A stretch of DNA of 64,000 nt from Pseudomonas mediterranea CFBP 5447. Its GTDB lineage: Bacteria; Pseudomonadota; Gammaproteobacteria; Pseudomonadales; Pseudomonadaceae. The position numbers were made by a program, and so were the translations under genes. Under the pieces are notes generated by a model. That model made no database searches and was not told where the DNA came from. It was given only the letters and a program-made list of their open reading frames with translations. This document shows, one piece after another, positions 45,945 to 54,508 of this stretch. The DNA lies in NCBI RefSeq assembly GCF_000774145.1, contig NZ_KN322986.1, positions 62,001 to 126,000 on the forward strand, written 5' to 3'. Position 1 is the first letter of the stretch. Each line of letters begins with the position of its first letter.

Positions 45945-45999
45945 ATTTGTTGACAAATTATTCCTTGCACTCCTATAAAGGCGCATGTTGTACGACAAC
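45945..45999 (+). promoter_or_regulatory. Promoter with two TTGT-ACAA operators before the MFS gene
   Basis: TTGACA (45950-45955) and TATAAA (45974-45979) are spaced by 18 bp, a strong sigma-70 promoter. ATTTGT-TG-ACAAAT (45945-45958) overlaps the -35 element, and GTTGT-ACG-ACAAC (45987-45999) lies just after the expected start. Both are palindromes of the type bound by GntR/FCD regulators, so the carrier is probably repressed until its substrate is present. Confidence 0.6.
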
Positions 46000-46043
46000 C
46001 TACAACAGCGACACCAACTCCAAAAATAATCGATGGTGAAGTG

Positions 46044-47345
46044 ATGAAAATCAAAGGCATCCGCTGGTGGATGGTCGGCCTGGTCACGGCCGGCCTGATG
46101 GTCAACTACCTGGCCCGCAATACCCTCTCGGTAGCCGCTCCGACCCTGATGAGCGAGATGAGCATCTCCACCGAGCAGTACTCCCACATCGTCGTCGCCT
46201 GGCAAATCTGCTATGCGCTGATGCAGCCGGTGGCCGGCTACATCATCGATGCCATCGGCACCAAGATGGGCTTCGCCATTTTCGCCTTTGCCTGGTCCAT
46301 CGCCTGCGCCGCCGCAGCAATGGCCTCGGGCTGGCAAGGCCTGGCATTTTTCCGTGGCCTGCTTGGCCTGACAGAAGCAGCCGGGTTGCCCGCCGCCGTC
46401 AAGGCGTCGACCGAATGGTTTCCCGCCAAGGAACGCTCGGTCGCCATCGGCTGGTTCAACATCGGCTCGTCGATCGGTGCCGTCCTGGCGCCGCCGCTGG
46501 TGGTCTGGGCAATCCTGAACAGTGGCTGGGAACTGGCGTTCCTGATCGTCGGTGGCCTGGGCGTCGCCTGGACGTTTCTCTGGCTGCTCCTTTATAAGCA
46601 CCCGCGTGACCAGAAGCGCCTGAGCGACACCGAACGCGATTACATCATCAGCGGCCAGGAAGCCCATTTCCAGGAACAGGACCCGAAGAAAGGCAGCTGG
46701 AAAAAAATCATCGCCAGCCGCAACTTCTACGCCATCGCCAGCGCCCGGATCCTCTCCGAGCCGGCTTGGCAGACCTTCAACGCCTGGATCCCGCTGTACC
46801 TGATGACCGAGCGGCACATGAACATCAAGGAGATCGCAATGTTCGCCTGGCTACCGTTCCTGGCCGCCGACCTGGGCTGCGTGCTGGGTGGTTACCTGAG
46901 CCCGTTCTTCCATAAGTACTGCAAGGTATCGCTGTTCACCTCGCGCAAGATGGTCTTGCTGTTCGGCGCGTCCTGCATGGTTGGCCCGGCCTGCATCGGC
47001 CTGGTGGACAGTCCGTATACGGCAATCGCCCTGCTGTGCATTGGCGGCTTTGCCCACCAGACCCTGTCGGGTGCGTTGTATGCCATCACGTCCGACTCGT
47101 TCGGCAAGAATGAAGTCGCCACCGCCACCGGCATGGGCGGCATGTTCGGTTACCTGGGCGCTGCGGCCTTCACGCTGTTGTTTGGTGTGATGGTGACGAA
47201 AATCGGCTACAGCCCACTGTTCGTGATGCTGGCGATTTTTGACGTGATTGCCGCGTTCATCGTCTGGACCGTCGCCCGGGAGCTCAAGCAACAACCGGCA
47301 ACGCCAGCACCTTTGGAGCCACAGGCCCTTCAGCCAGCCGCCTGA
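46044..47345 (+). CDS. MFS transporter, anion:cation symporter (hexuronate/sugar-acid type)
   Basis: This is a 433-residue protein with twelve predicted transmembrane helices of the ACS subfamily (ExuT/GudP-like). The opening RWWMVGLVTAGLMVNYLARN, the helix 2 segment WQICYALMQPVAGYIIDAIG and LGLTEAAGLPAAVKASTEWF are typical of carriers for hexuronates, glucarate or related sugar acids. I start at the ATG at 46044, ignoring the GTG just before it. No catabolic genes or regulator are adjacent, so the substrate stays open. Confidence 0.9.
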   Translation: MKIKGIRWWMVGLVTAGLMVNYLARNTLSVAAPTLMSEMSISTEQYSHIVVAWQICYALMQPVAGYIIDAIGTKMGFAIFAFAWSIACAAAAMASGWQGLAFFRGLLGLTEAAGLPAAVKASTEWFPAKERSVAIGWFNIGSSIGAVLAPPLVVWAILNSGWELAFLIVGGLGVAWTFLWLLLYKHPRDQKRLSDTERDYIISGQEAHFQEQDPKKGSWKKIIASRNFYAIASARILSEPAWQTFNAWIPLYLMTERHMNIKEIAMFAWLPFLAADLGCVLGGYLSPFFHKYCKVSLFTSRKMVLLFGASCMVGPACIGLVDSPYTAIALLCIGGFAHQTLSGALYAITSDSFGKNEVATATGMGGMFGYLGAAAFTLLFGVMVTKIGYSPLFVMLAIFDVIAAFIVWTVARELKQQPATPAPLEPQALQPAA

Positions 47346-47446
47346 TCCAAGACACAGACTGGGTCATTGCGACCCGGTCACCCCTGCCTTGCGCCTAGAC
47401 GATCGCGTTATGCTGCGCGATATCCTCCCCTGATCGAGACGTTGCC

Positions 47447-48076
47447 ATGTCCGTTCCCAGCATGACGCTGTTCCACAATCCCGCCTCGCCCTTCGTCCGC
47501 AAGGTCCTGGTGCTGCTGCACGAAACCGGCCAGCAGGACCGCGTCGCGTTGCAGCTCAGCCAGCTCACGCCCGTCAAGCCGGACCAGAAGCTGATCGATG
47601 ACAACCCACTGAGCAAGATTCCGGCCCTGCGCCTGGCCAACGGCAGCGTGATCCACGACAGCCGCGTCATCCTCGATTACCTCGACCACCAGCATGTCGG
47701 CAACCCGCTGATCCCCCGTGACGGCGCGGCCCGCTGGCGGCGCCTGACCCTGGCCTCCCTGGCCGACGGGATCATGGATGCAGCGGTGATGATCCGCTAT
47801 GAAACCGCCCTGCGTCCGGCGGAAAAGCACTGGGACGAATGGCTCGATGCCCAACGGGACAAGATCCGCCGTGCCCTGGACATGCTCGAAGCCGAGGCGA
47901 TTGCCGAACTGGCCAGCCATTTTGACGTGGCGTCCATCAGCGTCGCCTGCGCCTTGGGTTACCTGGACCTGCGCCATCCCGACCTGGAATGGCGCAAGGC
48001 CCATCCGCAGCTGGCGGCATGGTTTGCCGAGGTGAGCTTGCGGCCGTCGATGATCGCTACCGTGCCCAGGATCTAG
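47447..48076 (+). CDS. Glutathione S-transferase family protein
   Basis: This is a 209-residue GST-type protein. The thioredoxin-like N-terminal domain (about 5-80) contains LFHNPASPFVRKVLVLLHET and the cis-Pro segment NPLSKIPALRL, followed by SVIHDSRVILDYLD, which binds glutathione's gamma-glutamyl part. A helical C-terminal domain with SISVACALGYLDLR completes the fold. The last codons run into a MITE-like repeat: the TAG stop is part of the CTAG at its left end, so the natural C-terminus may have been altered by the insertion. Confidence 0.88.
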   Translation: MSVPSMTLFHNPASPFVRKVLVLLHETGQQDRVALQLSQLTPVKPDQKLIDDNPLSKIPALRLANGSVIHDSRVILDYLDHQHVGNPLIPRDGAARWRRLTLASLADGIMDAAVMIRYETALRPAEKHWDEWLDAQRDKIRRALDMLEAEAIAELASHFDVASISVACALGYLDLRHPDLEWRKAHPQLAAWFAEVSLRPSMIATVPRI

Positions 48077-48184
48077 TGTCCTGTCTCGGAAATACGTTCT
48101 CTTTTGGCGAGCGGCTTGGGTGTCCGGACAAGGCGCCGCGACGAGTCAAACAGTGAACAGCTTATTTCCGAGACAGGACACTAG
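48073..48184. mobile_element. 112-bp MITE-like element with 22-bp perfect inverted repeats
   Basis: The two ends are perfect inverted repeats: CTAG followed by TGTCCTGTCTCGGAAATA on the left, and the reverse complement on the right. CTAG or TA at the borders suggests the TA-type target of IS630/Tc1-like elements. About 68 bp of interior contain no reading frame of note. No full-length parent is visible in the window. Confidence 0.75.
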
Positions 48185-48208
48185 ATATTTCTCCAGATGT
48201 GATGGCCT

Positions 48209-48275
48209 CATCGCGAGCAGGCTCGCTCCCACAAAGGACAGCGCCGGACCTGTGGGAGCGAGCCTGCTCGCGATA
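48209..48275. repeat. REP pair next to the MITE-like element
   Basis: Two units of the main REP class have their GTGGG ends facing inward. With the MITE it fills the 291-bp gap between the GST gene and creD. Confidence 0.9.
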
Positions 48276-48367
48276 GAGGCCCACAGGATCCAACGGAAAC
48301 AACCCAGAGACAAGCGCCACGAGCACTTCCCTCACTCGCCGGTCTTCCCGCAGCCCCAGCGACCGGC

Positions 48368-49741
48368 TCATTTCACCTCTCCCAGATCGAAAGTCATGGC
48401 AGGCGCGGGCTTCGATCCGACCCCGTACCAGTCCAGTTTGCGGGTCAGCACCATGAACACACCCAAGAGACCGAACAGCAACAGCGAGCCCATCAACAAT
48501 GCGTAGTCTTCGGCGCTCAACAGGCCGTAGAGCAAGGCATACAGCGCCGCCAATCCCGCCGAGAAGCCCAGGCCATGATTCACGCTGCGCAACACATGGC
48601 AGACATAGAACCCGATCAACACCACACAGGCGCTGGCCGACAACAGGTACGCCAGGGCAAAGCCGATGTGCTCCGACAGTGACAGCAGCAACAGGTAAAA
48701 GAAGGCCAGCGCCACGCCCACCAGGGCGTATTGGACCGGGTGCACCGCCAGGCTCTTGAGCACCTCGAACAGGAAGAAGCCGGCGAAGGTCAGGGCGATG
48801 AACAGCAGCGCATATTTGATCGCCCGGTCGCTCTTGAGGTACTGGTCCACCGGGTCGATGAAGCTCACGCCGAAGGCACGGCTGCGAAACGTTTCACAGC
48901 TCTCGCCCGACACGCAGTTCTGCAGCGCTTCTTCAAGGTTGGTCGAGAAGAACGAGGTCTGCCAGTCGGCGCTGAAGCCCTTCTCGTTGATGTCGCGGCT
49001 GGTGGGCAGGTAGTTGCCGATGAAGCTCGGGTGCGGCCAGTCGGCGCTCAGGTGCACCTTGCTGGTCTTGCCCACGGGCAGAATCTGCAACTCACCGGTG
49101 CCTTGCAGGCTCAGGTCGAAACCGAAGGTCAGTTCGGCACTGTTCTGGGCGTTGACCATCGGCAGCGGCACGTGCACCCCTTGCCCCAGCCAGCCAACCC
49201 GCGAGCCGGGCAGGAAATCCACCGTCTGCTGGTTGAGTTTCAGGGTCAGTGCATTCTCGATACCACGGATGTCGCTGATGCCCACGCTCAGGTACGGTTC
49301 GTCGAAGCGGTAATCGGCCAGATCCTTGGCGGCCAGGCCATAGCGCTCAGGCACCTTGAAGCGACCATCGATCCGGTTCTCGGCGTGGAACAACCGCGCC
49401 TCATAGATCCCCCGGGCACGGGTCTCGGTACGGACCTGGCCGTCGAGTTCGAACTGCTCCGGCAGGAAATACAATTCACCACTCTGCTCGACGGTTTCCA
49501 GGAAACGCACACCGGTCTTCTCGTTGGTATTCCAGACCCGCACGTCCTTGCGAAACGGCACCACGATCATCGGCCCGATGAGCTGCTGGCTGTGACTGGA
49601 ACTGCTGGCGATCTCCTGCAACACACCGTCGCGCAGGGACTGGCGTTCGTCGATGAGGCCGTTGATCATCAACAGCGGAATCATCAGCAAGAGAATCAAT
49701 AGGGCGATCATGCCCAGTTTTATGGCGAGGCTGCGGTTCAT
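48368..49741 (-). CDS. creD: Inner membrane protein CreD
   Basis: This is a 457-residue CreD-family protein. One N-terminal transmembrane helix (MIALLILLLMIPLLMINGLI) is followed by a large periplasmic domain (about 35-300) and five to six C-terminal helices. The family motif in the periplasmic part includes GPMIVVPF. CreD is the main target of the CreBC two-component system and is linked to envelope integrity and beta-lactam response. A CreB-type direct repeat lies 67-82 bp upstream of the start, which fits this control. Confidence 0.94.
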   Translation of the reverse strand: MNRSLAIKLGMIALLILLLMIPLLMINGLIDERQSLRDGVLQEIASSSSHSQQLIGPMIVVPFRKDVRVWNTNEKTGVRFLETVEQSGELYFLPEQFELDGQVRTETRARGIYEARLFHAENRIDGRFKVPERYGLAAKDLADYRFDEPYLSVGISDIRGIENALTLKLNQQTVDFLPGSRVGWLGQGVHVPLPMVNAQNSAELTFGFDLSLQGTGELQILPVGKTSKVHLSADWPHPSFIGNYLPTSRDINEKGFSADWQTSFFSTNLEEALQNCVSGESCETFRSRAFGVSFIDPVDQYLKSDRAIKYALLFIALTFAGFFLFEVLKSLAVHPVQYALVGVALAFFYLLLLSLSEHIGFALAYLLSASACVVLIGFYVCHVLRSVNHGLGFSAGLAALYALLYGLLSAEDYALLMGSLLLFGLLGVFMVLTRKLDWYGVGSKPAPAMTFDLGEVK

Positions 49742-49807
49742 GTGGGGCTCTCCCTGTTCGAATGGGGAGAGTCTGGCGGCGCCGTGTGGGTTGTTTATGT
49801 GAGCAAT

Positions 49808-49823
49808 GTGGAGATTGTGTGGA
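49808..49823 (-). promoter_or_regulatory. Candidate Cre/Blr tag upstream of creD
   Basis: On the minus strand TCCAC-N6-TCCAC is a direct repeat with the spacing of the CreB/BlrA recognition tag TTCAC-N6-TTCAC, differing by one base in each half. It lies 67-82 bp before the creD start. Confidence 0.5.
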
Positions 49824-49836
49824 GACTGAAGAACCT

Positions 49837-49924
49837 GTGGGAGCGAGCCTGCTCGCGAAAGCGGTGCGTCATTGAGGATGATGTCGACGGGTTCACCGCA
49901 ATCGCGAGCAGGCTCGCTCCCACA
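49837..49924. repeat. REP pair between creC and creD
   Basis: Two inverted units of the main REP class sit in the 200-bp gap, separating creBC from creD transcription. Confidence 0.9.
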
Positions 49925-49941
49925 AAGGCTATGCGCCGATT

Positions 49942-51360
49942 TCAGGGCAACCGCAGCACCACTTCCACCCCACCCTCGACATTGCCGATACCGAATTCAC
50001 CGCCATGCAACTGCACCACTTCCTCCACGAAGTTGAGCCCCAGGCCGGTGCTCTTGCGGCCGCTGTCCGGGCGCGGGAGGGAATAGAAGCGCTCGCTCAG
50101 GCGCGGCAGGGCGTAGTCGGGAATCGGGTCGGCCTGGTTGAACAGGCGGATCTCGACGCGGTTGCCGCTGCGCCCGGCACTGATGCGCAACAACCCGTTT
50201 GAAGGAGTGAAATCCAGGGCGTTGTCCAGCAGGTTGCCCAAGGCCTGGCGCAACAGAAACGCTTCGCCGGTCAGCGCCAGGTCGGCGGCGATGTGCCGGT
50301 CGACCCGCAATTGCCGGCGTTCGATCCAGCCGCTACGGGCCTCCAGCAGTTCATCCAGCAATCCCGCCAGCGGTACCGCGACCTGTTCTTCCAGGCCCTG
50401 GCGCTGCTCGACCTGGGCCAGGTTGAGCAAACGTTCGATCAGCTGTTGCATGCGCACGCTTTCACTGTCGATGTTGCTGACAAAACGCTGGTGCTGCGCG
50501 GTGGGCATGTCGCTCTGCAACAGCTCGGCGGCGCCGCGAATCGCCGCCAGCGGGCTCTTGAGTTCATGCGTCAGGGTGTGTACGTAGCGCTCGACGTAAG
50601 CCTTGCCTTCGAGCTGCGTGCGCATATGCTCCAGGGCGTGCGCCAGCTGCTCGAACTCGCCACCGCGATAATGCGGCACTTCCACCCGTTGCCCCTGACT
50701 GACGGCTTGGGCATAGCCGGTCAGGCGGCGCAGCGCCGAACTGAGCCACCACGACAGCAACGCCCCCAGTACCAGGCCGAGGCCGATCAAGCCGACACCG
50801 TAGAGCAGCAGTCGCCGTTCAGTGCGATCGATATAAGGCTGCAGCGAGCTATTGGGTTTGGCCACGGTGACCACGCCGATGATCCGGCCGTTATCGCGGA
50901 TCGGCGCACCGACGTGCATCACCGAAGAGCTCGGGTCATCCGCCACGCTGCGACTCGAGCGGGCACCGTATTGACCGCGCAGGGTCAGGTAGACATCGTT
51001 CCAGCGCGAATAGTCCTGGCCCACGGCCACACCGCTGGAGTCAAGTACCACGATGCCCCTGGCATCCGTGACGTAGATGCGATGGCTGACCTGGTTCTTC
51101 GGCAGGCCCCAGATCGTCGCCGCCGGCTGACGCTCGCCGTAGGCCTTGAGCAGCTGTGGCCAGCGATTCTGGTTGAGGGTCCCGGCCTTGAAATCGTCCC
51201 GCAGGATCTCGGCCATCAGGTTGGCCGTGTCCACCAGGGTTTCCTCGGTGGACTGACGCACGCCGGGACGGATCTGCTCGATCACCGTGCCCAGCACGAA
51301 ATACCCGGTCAGGCCGATGAACAGCACATAGACCAGAAAGATACGGATCCCCAACGGCAT
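49942..51360 (-). CDS. creC: Sensor histidine kinase CreC
   Basis: This is a 472-residue kinase. A transmembrane helix (FLVYVLFIGLTGYFVL) is followed by a periplasmic sensing domain (about 30-185), a second helix (LLLYGVGLIGLGLVLGALLSW), a HAMP region and the catalytic part. The H box is THELKSPLAAIRGAAELL, the N box LGNLLDNALDFT and the G box GLGLNFVEEVVQ. It phosphorylates CreB. I use the ATG at 51360, which overlaps the creB stop (ATGA), rather than the TTG just before it. Confidence 0.94.
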   Translation of the reverse strand: MPLGIRIFLVYVLFIGLTGYFVLGTVIEQIRPGVRQSTEETLVDTANLMAEILRDDFKAGTLNQNRWPQLLKAYGERQPAATIWGLPKNQVSHRIYVTDARGIVVLDSSGVAVGQDYSRWNDVYLTLRGQYGARSSRSVADDPSSSVMHVGAPIRDNGRIIGVVTVAKPNSSLQPYIDRTERRLLLYGVGLIGLGLVLGALLSWWLSSALRRLTGYAQAVSQGQRVEVPHYRGGEFEQLAHALEHMRTQLEGKAYVERYVHTLTHELKSPLAAIRGAAELLQSDMPTAQHQRFVSNIDSESVRMQQLIERLLNLAQVEQRQGLEEQVAVPLAGLLDELLEARSGWIERRQLRVDRHIAADLALTGEAFLLRQALGNLLDNALDFTPSNGLLRISAGRSGNRVEIRLFNQADPIPDYALPRLSERFYSLPRPDSGRKSTGLGLNFVEEVVQLHGGEFGIGNVEGGVEVVLRLP

Positions 51361-52046
51361 CAACTGTGCCCCGGGCTGTAGCTGTAGCCAAGGCCACGAT
51401 GGGTCTGGATCGGTTCGGCCTCGGCCCTGACCAGGCGCAACTTGGCCCGCACGCTCTTGATGTGGCTGTCGATGCTGCGCTCGTAGCCGGCATCGCTGGC
51501 CACGCCCAGGGCGTCGAGCAGTTGTTCGCGACTGAATACCCGTTCCGGCTGCTCCAGCAGACAGTTCAGCAGGCGAAACTCGTGGCGGGTGAGGTTCAGC
51601 GGTTTGCCGCGATAGTTGATCTGCACGCGATCGCTGTCCACCTGGAACAACGCCGTGCCGAGTTCCGTGGCCGGGCGTGGCGCTGGCGCTACCCGCTTGA
51701 GGATGGCCCGGACCCTGGCCGCCACCTCGCGAGGGCTGAAGGGTTTGACCACGTAATCATCGGCGCCGATTTCCAGGCCCACGACCCGGTCGATCTCACC
51801 ATCCCGAGCTGTCAGAAAAATGACCGGAACGTCGCTGAAACGTCTGAGATTCTTGCAAGTCTCAAAACCACTGATATCCGGCAGCCCCACGTCGAGGATG
51901 ATCAGGTCCGCGGGGGTGTTTTTCTGGTGTTCCAGCGCGGCAACGCCAAGGCTCAGCCACGTGGTCTCGAAGCCCTCCCCTTGCAGGGCGAACACCAGCG
52001 TATCGGCGATGGCGGCTTCGTCTTCGACGATCAGAATATGAGGCAT
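51360..52046 (-). CDS. creB: Response regulator CreB
   Basis: This is a 228-residue OmpR/PhoB-type regulator. The receiver domain has VEDEAAIADTL, phosphoacceptor Asp in LIILDVGLPDISGFE (about residue 51) and the conserved Lys in DDYVVKPFSPREV. The C-terminal winged helix has LTRHEFRLLNCLLEQPERVF and SIDSHIKSVRAKLR. It activates creD. The start at 52046 (MPHILIVEDEA) is standard; the frame extends to 52106 without support. Confidence 0.94.
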   Translation of the reverse strand: MPHILIVEDEAAIADTLVFALQGEGFETTWLSLGVAALEHQKNTPADLIILDVGLPDISGFETCKNLRRFSDVPVIFLTARDGEIDRVVGLEIGADDYVVKPFSPREVAARVRAILKRVAPAPRPATELGTALFQVDSDRVQINYRGKPLNLTRHEFRLLNCLLEQPERVFSREQLLDALGVASDAGYERSIDSHIKSVRAKLRLVRAEAEPIQTHRGLGYSYSPGHS

Positions 52047-52115
52047 GTCTTGCGAGCCCGACAGTAAAGTTGCCGGAACGGTGCCCCAAGCCTTGGGGCA
52101 CGTCAATCGGGGAAA

Positions 52116-52622
52116 TCAGCAGTCGGGCTTGTCCGCCGTGAAACGTCGGGCCGGGTTCACCGCCGCACCGAATTCGCGCAGGGCCTTGGCGCCGATCAAC
52201 AGCGGGTAATTGAAGCTACTGCGGTCGGTCAGGTTGACCTCGACCGTACGCTTGATGTTACCCAGGCACAGTTCCAGATCCACGACCGGGCGTTTGGTGG
52301 GGGCGATCTTTTCGTCCTCGTCCTCATCTTCCTCGGAACGGGTCTTGATTTTGCTGATACGCGCGATCTTGTGCTCGTAGACCTTGTTGCTCGCGTCCTT
52401 GGTCGCCAGGCGGAACCGCACCCAGTCATCACCATCACGGGTAAACGTTTCAATGTCCTTGGCCGACAGCGAGGCGGTCAGGGCCCCGGTGTCCATCTTG
52501 GCCTTGAGCACTTCACCGCCGATTTCCGGCAGCGCGATGTATTCGTAGCGCCCATAAAGGGTCGGTTCGGCGGCCAGCACGGGAAGGGCCACCAGGGAAA
52601 ACAGGGCGAGAAGGGATTTCAT
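52116..52622 (-). CDS. Retropepsin-like (RimB-type) periplasmic protein
   Basis: This is a 168-residue protein with a signal peptide (KSLLALFSLVALPVLAAEP) and an aspartyl-protease-like core of the family annotated as ATP-dependent zinc protease/RimB. The characteristic segment KMDTGALTASLSAKDI contains a DTG triad. An acidic run, EEDEDEDEK, interrupts the middle. The start at 52622 has AGGAG. It lies upstream of creB on the same strand with a 69-bp gap, as in P. aeruginosa PA0462. Proteolytic activity is not shown by sequence alone. Confidence 0.85.
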   Translation of the reverse strand: MKSLLALFSLVALPVLAAEPTLYGRYEYIALPEIGGEVLKAKMDTGALTASLSAKDIETFTRDGDDWVRFRLATKDASNKVYEHKIARISKIKTRSEEDEDEDEKIAPTKRPVVDLELCLGNIKRTVEVNLTDRSSFNYPLLIGAKALREFGAAVNPARRFTADKPDC

Positions 52623-52796
52623 GCAATAGGGCTCCTGTGTGGGTGGCTTTTTAGACCGTGAGCGGTGGATTCGTTCGGTTGCTCTAGAAAGGCACCCAGC
52701 ATACCGGTCAAAAGGTGAAACATTCGTCCAGCACAATTTGGCCTGCCGCCCGAAGCTGCTTATCATGGCCCGCCAACCCGCTTGCAAGAGTCATCT

Positions 52797-53684
52797 ATGC
52801 GCCGCCTGCTCACCGGCTGTTTCGTCACCCTGCTGCTGTTGCTCAACACCCTGGTGCTGTTCGGACCGTTGATGGTGTTCGCATTGCTCAAGCTGATCCT
52901 GCCCGGACGCTTTCGCGACTACGCCTCGTGGGCGGTGATGTGGATCGCCGAAACCTGGGCCGAGATCGACAAACTGATCTTCGCCCTGTGCATTCCCACT
53001 CGTTGGGATATTCGCGGCGACGTAGGCTTGCGTGGCGATACCTCTTACCTGGTCATCAGTAATCACCAGTCCTGGGTGGACATTCCCGCCCTTATCCAGG
53101 TCCTCAACCGGCGCACGCCGTTCTTCAAGTTTTTCCTCAAGAAAGAGCTGATCTGGGTGCCCTTCCTGGGCTTGGCCTGGTGGGCGCTGGATTATCCGTT
53201 CATGAAGCGCTACACCAGGGCCTTCCTCGCAAAGAACCCGGAACTGGCCGGAAAGGACCTGGAAATCACCCGCGCGGCCTGCGAGCTGTTCAAGCGCCAG
53301 CCGGTCACCGTGGTGAACTACCTCGAAGGAACACGTTTTACCGCAGCCAAAAGCCAGCAACAGCAATCACCCTTTGCCCACCTGCTCAAGCCCAAGGCCG
53401 GCGGCGTGGCGTTCGTGCTGGCAGCGATGGGCGAACAACTGGACGCGATCCTGGATGTGACCGTGGTGTATCCGCAGGCGCGGATTCCCGGGTTCTGGGA
53501 TTTGATCAGCGGTTCCGTGCCAAGGGTCATTATCGACATCCAGACCCGCCCGCTGGACCCTGCGCTGTGGCGAGGCGATTACGAAAACGATCCCGTGTTT
53601 CGCCAGCACGTCCAGAACTGGGTCAACCAGCTCTGGACCGAAAAGGACCGACGCATCGTCGCCTTGCTCGACGAGCGCCGCTGA
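52797..53684 (+). CDS. PlsC/YihG-type acyltransferase
   Basis: This is a 295-residue membrane-associated acyltransferase. The N-terminal hydrophobic segment (LLTGCFVTLLLLLNTLVLFG) anchors it. The HX4D motif is NHQSWVDIP near residue 86, followed by KKELIWVPFLG and the substrate-binding VNYLEGTRFT. YihG of E. coli, a lysophospholipid acyltransferase of this size, is the closest recognisable relative. The gene is divergent from the retropepsin-like gene and convergent, with no gap, with the DUF2780-type gene. Confidence 0.9.
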   Translation: MRRLLTGCFVTLLLLLNTLVLFGPLMVFALLKLILPGRFRDYASWAVMWIAETWAEIDKLIFALCIPTRWDIRGDVGLRGDTSYLVISNHQSWVDIPALIQVLNRRTPFFKFFLKKELIWVPFLGLAWWALDYPFMKRYTRAFLAKNPELAGKDLEITRAACELFKRQPVTVVNYLEGTRFTAAKSQQQQSPFAHLLKPKAGGVAFVLAAMGEQLDAILDVTVVYPQARIPGFWDLISGSVPRVIIDIQTRPLDPALWRGDYENDPVFRQHVQNWVNQLWTEKDRRIVALLDERR

Positions 53685-54263
53685 TCAGATGCCGGCGCCG
53701 GTGCCCCAGATGCCACCGAGGTTCTGCAGCAATGAGCTGGCCACGCCTTGCTGACCGAGGTACTGGAGGATCACCGGGGCAAACTGGCCGATCATGCCGC
53801 TGTCCATGCCCAAGGCGCTGAAGGCATTGTTCAAGTCGTTGGTGTCCTTGACGTTGCCCAGCAGGCCGTCGAGCAGGGCATTCTTCTGCGAACCGCCACC
53901 GAGCAGGCCACCCAGGCCATTGAGTCCGCCGATGGCACTGTTGCCGGCAATCTGGTCCAGACCCGGCACGCTTTGGCTCAGTTCGGAAAACTGCGGCTCG
54001 CTGAGACGGTTCTTCGCCAGCCCCAACATCGCGCCGGCACCACCGATGGCCTGCTCCGGCGTGATCTTCAGCTCCGAACCCAATGTGTTGAGCAACCCGG
54101 CGGCCTCGGGCGCGGCGGCTACGGCGCCCTCCCCCTGCTCGCCCCGACCGCCCTGCATGGCCGCCACCGCATTGGCCGCATCACTGAGGCTGAACTGCGC
54201 GAAGGCCGGACCGGCCACCAGCGACAGCAGGCAGGACAGTGCGAAACCGCGTGAAACCTTCAT
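53685..54263 (-). CDS. DUF2780-type exported protein
   Basis: This is a 192-residue protein with a clear signal peptide (KVSRGFALSCLLSLVAGPAFA, cleavage after AFA) and a mature part rich in Gly, Ala and Leu. Segments such as LKITPEQAIGGAGAMLGLAK and GLGGLLGGGSQKNALLDGLLG resemble DUF2780/VcgC-VcgE-like proteins of unknown function. The start at 54263 is fixed by the signal peptide. Just upstream on the same strand is a terminator-like hairpin (54285-54312). The stop abuts the acyltransferase stop. Confidence 0.82.
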   Translation of the reverse strand: MKVSRGFALSCLLSLVAGPAFAQFSLSDAANAVAAMQGGRGEQGEGAVAAAPEAAGLLNTLGSELKITPEQAIGGAGAMLGLAKNRLSEPQFSELSQSVPGLDQIAGNSAIGGLNGLGGLLGGGSQKNALLDGLLGNVKDTNDLNNAFSALGMDSGMIGQFAPVILQYLGQQGVASSLLQNLGGIWGTGAGI

Positions 54264-54284
54264 TGCGAACGTCCTCTTGAACCA

Positions 54285-54312
54285 TAAAAAACCGCCCGGA
54301 TCAGGGCGGCAC
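54285..54312 (-). terminator. Minus-strand terminator upstream of the DUF2780-type gene
   Basis: CCGCCC and GGGCGG pair with a six-base loop and are followed by TTTTTT on the minus strand, 22 bp before the DUF2780 start. It either attenuates that gene or ends a separate short RNA. Confidence 0.75.
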
Positions 54313-54430
54313 AAAATCGTGGATTGGACTGAGGAGAGTAAGGATTGTTCCACAGGCCCACATCCCCACCATCTTCGAAGTCCATCGCCGAAAAACGTTA
54401 TGAACGGCGCCACATATTCTAAATAGACAT

Positions 54431-54452
54431 AAAAAACTGTCAGGATTGACAG
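54431..54452 (-). terminator. Second minus-strand terminator-like hairpin
   Basis: CTGTCA and TGACAG pair around ATCC and are followed by TTTTTT on the minus strand. No gene on that strand lies immediately upstream. Confidence 0.55.
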
Positions 54453-54508
54453 TAGCCCGATCGGCACCAATGACGACCATGTTCTATTGGACCCAATGGA
54501 GCCTGGAC

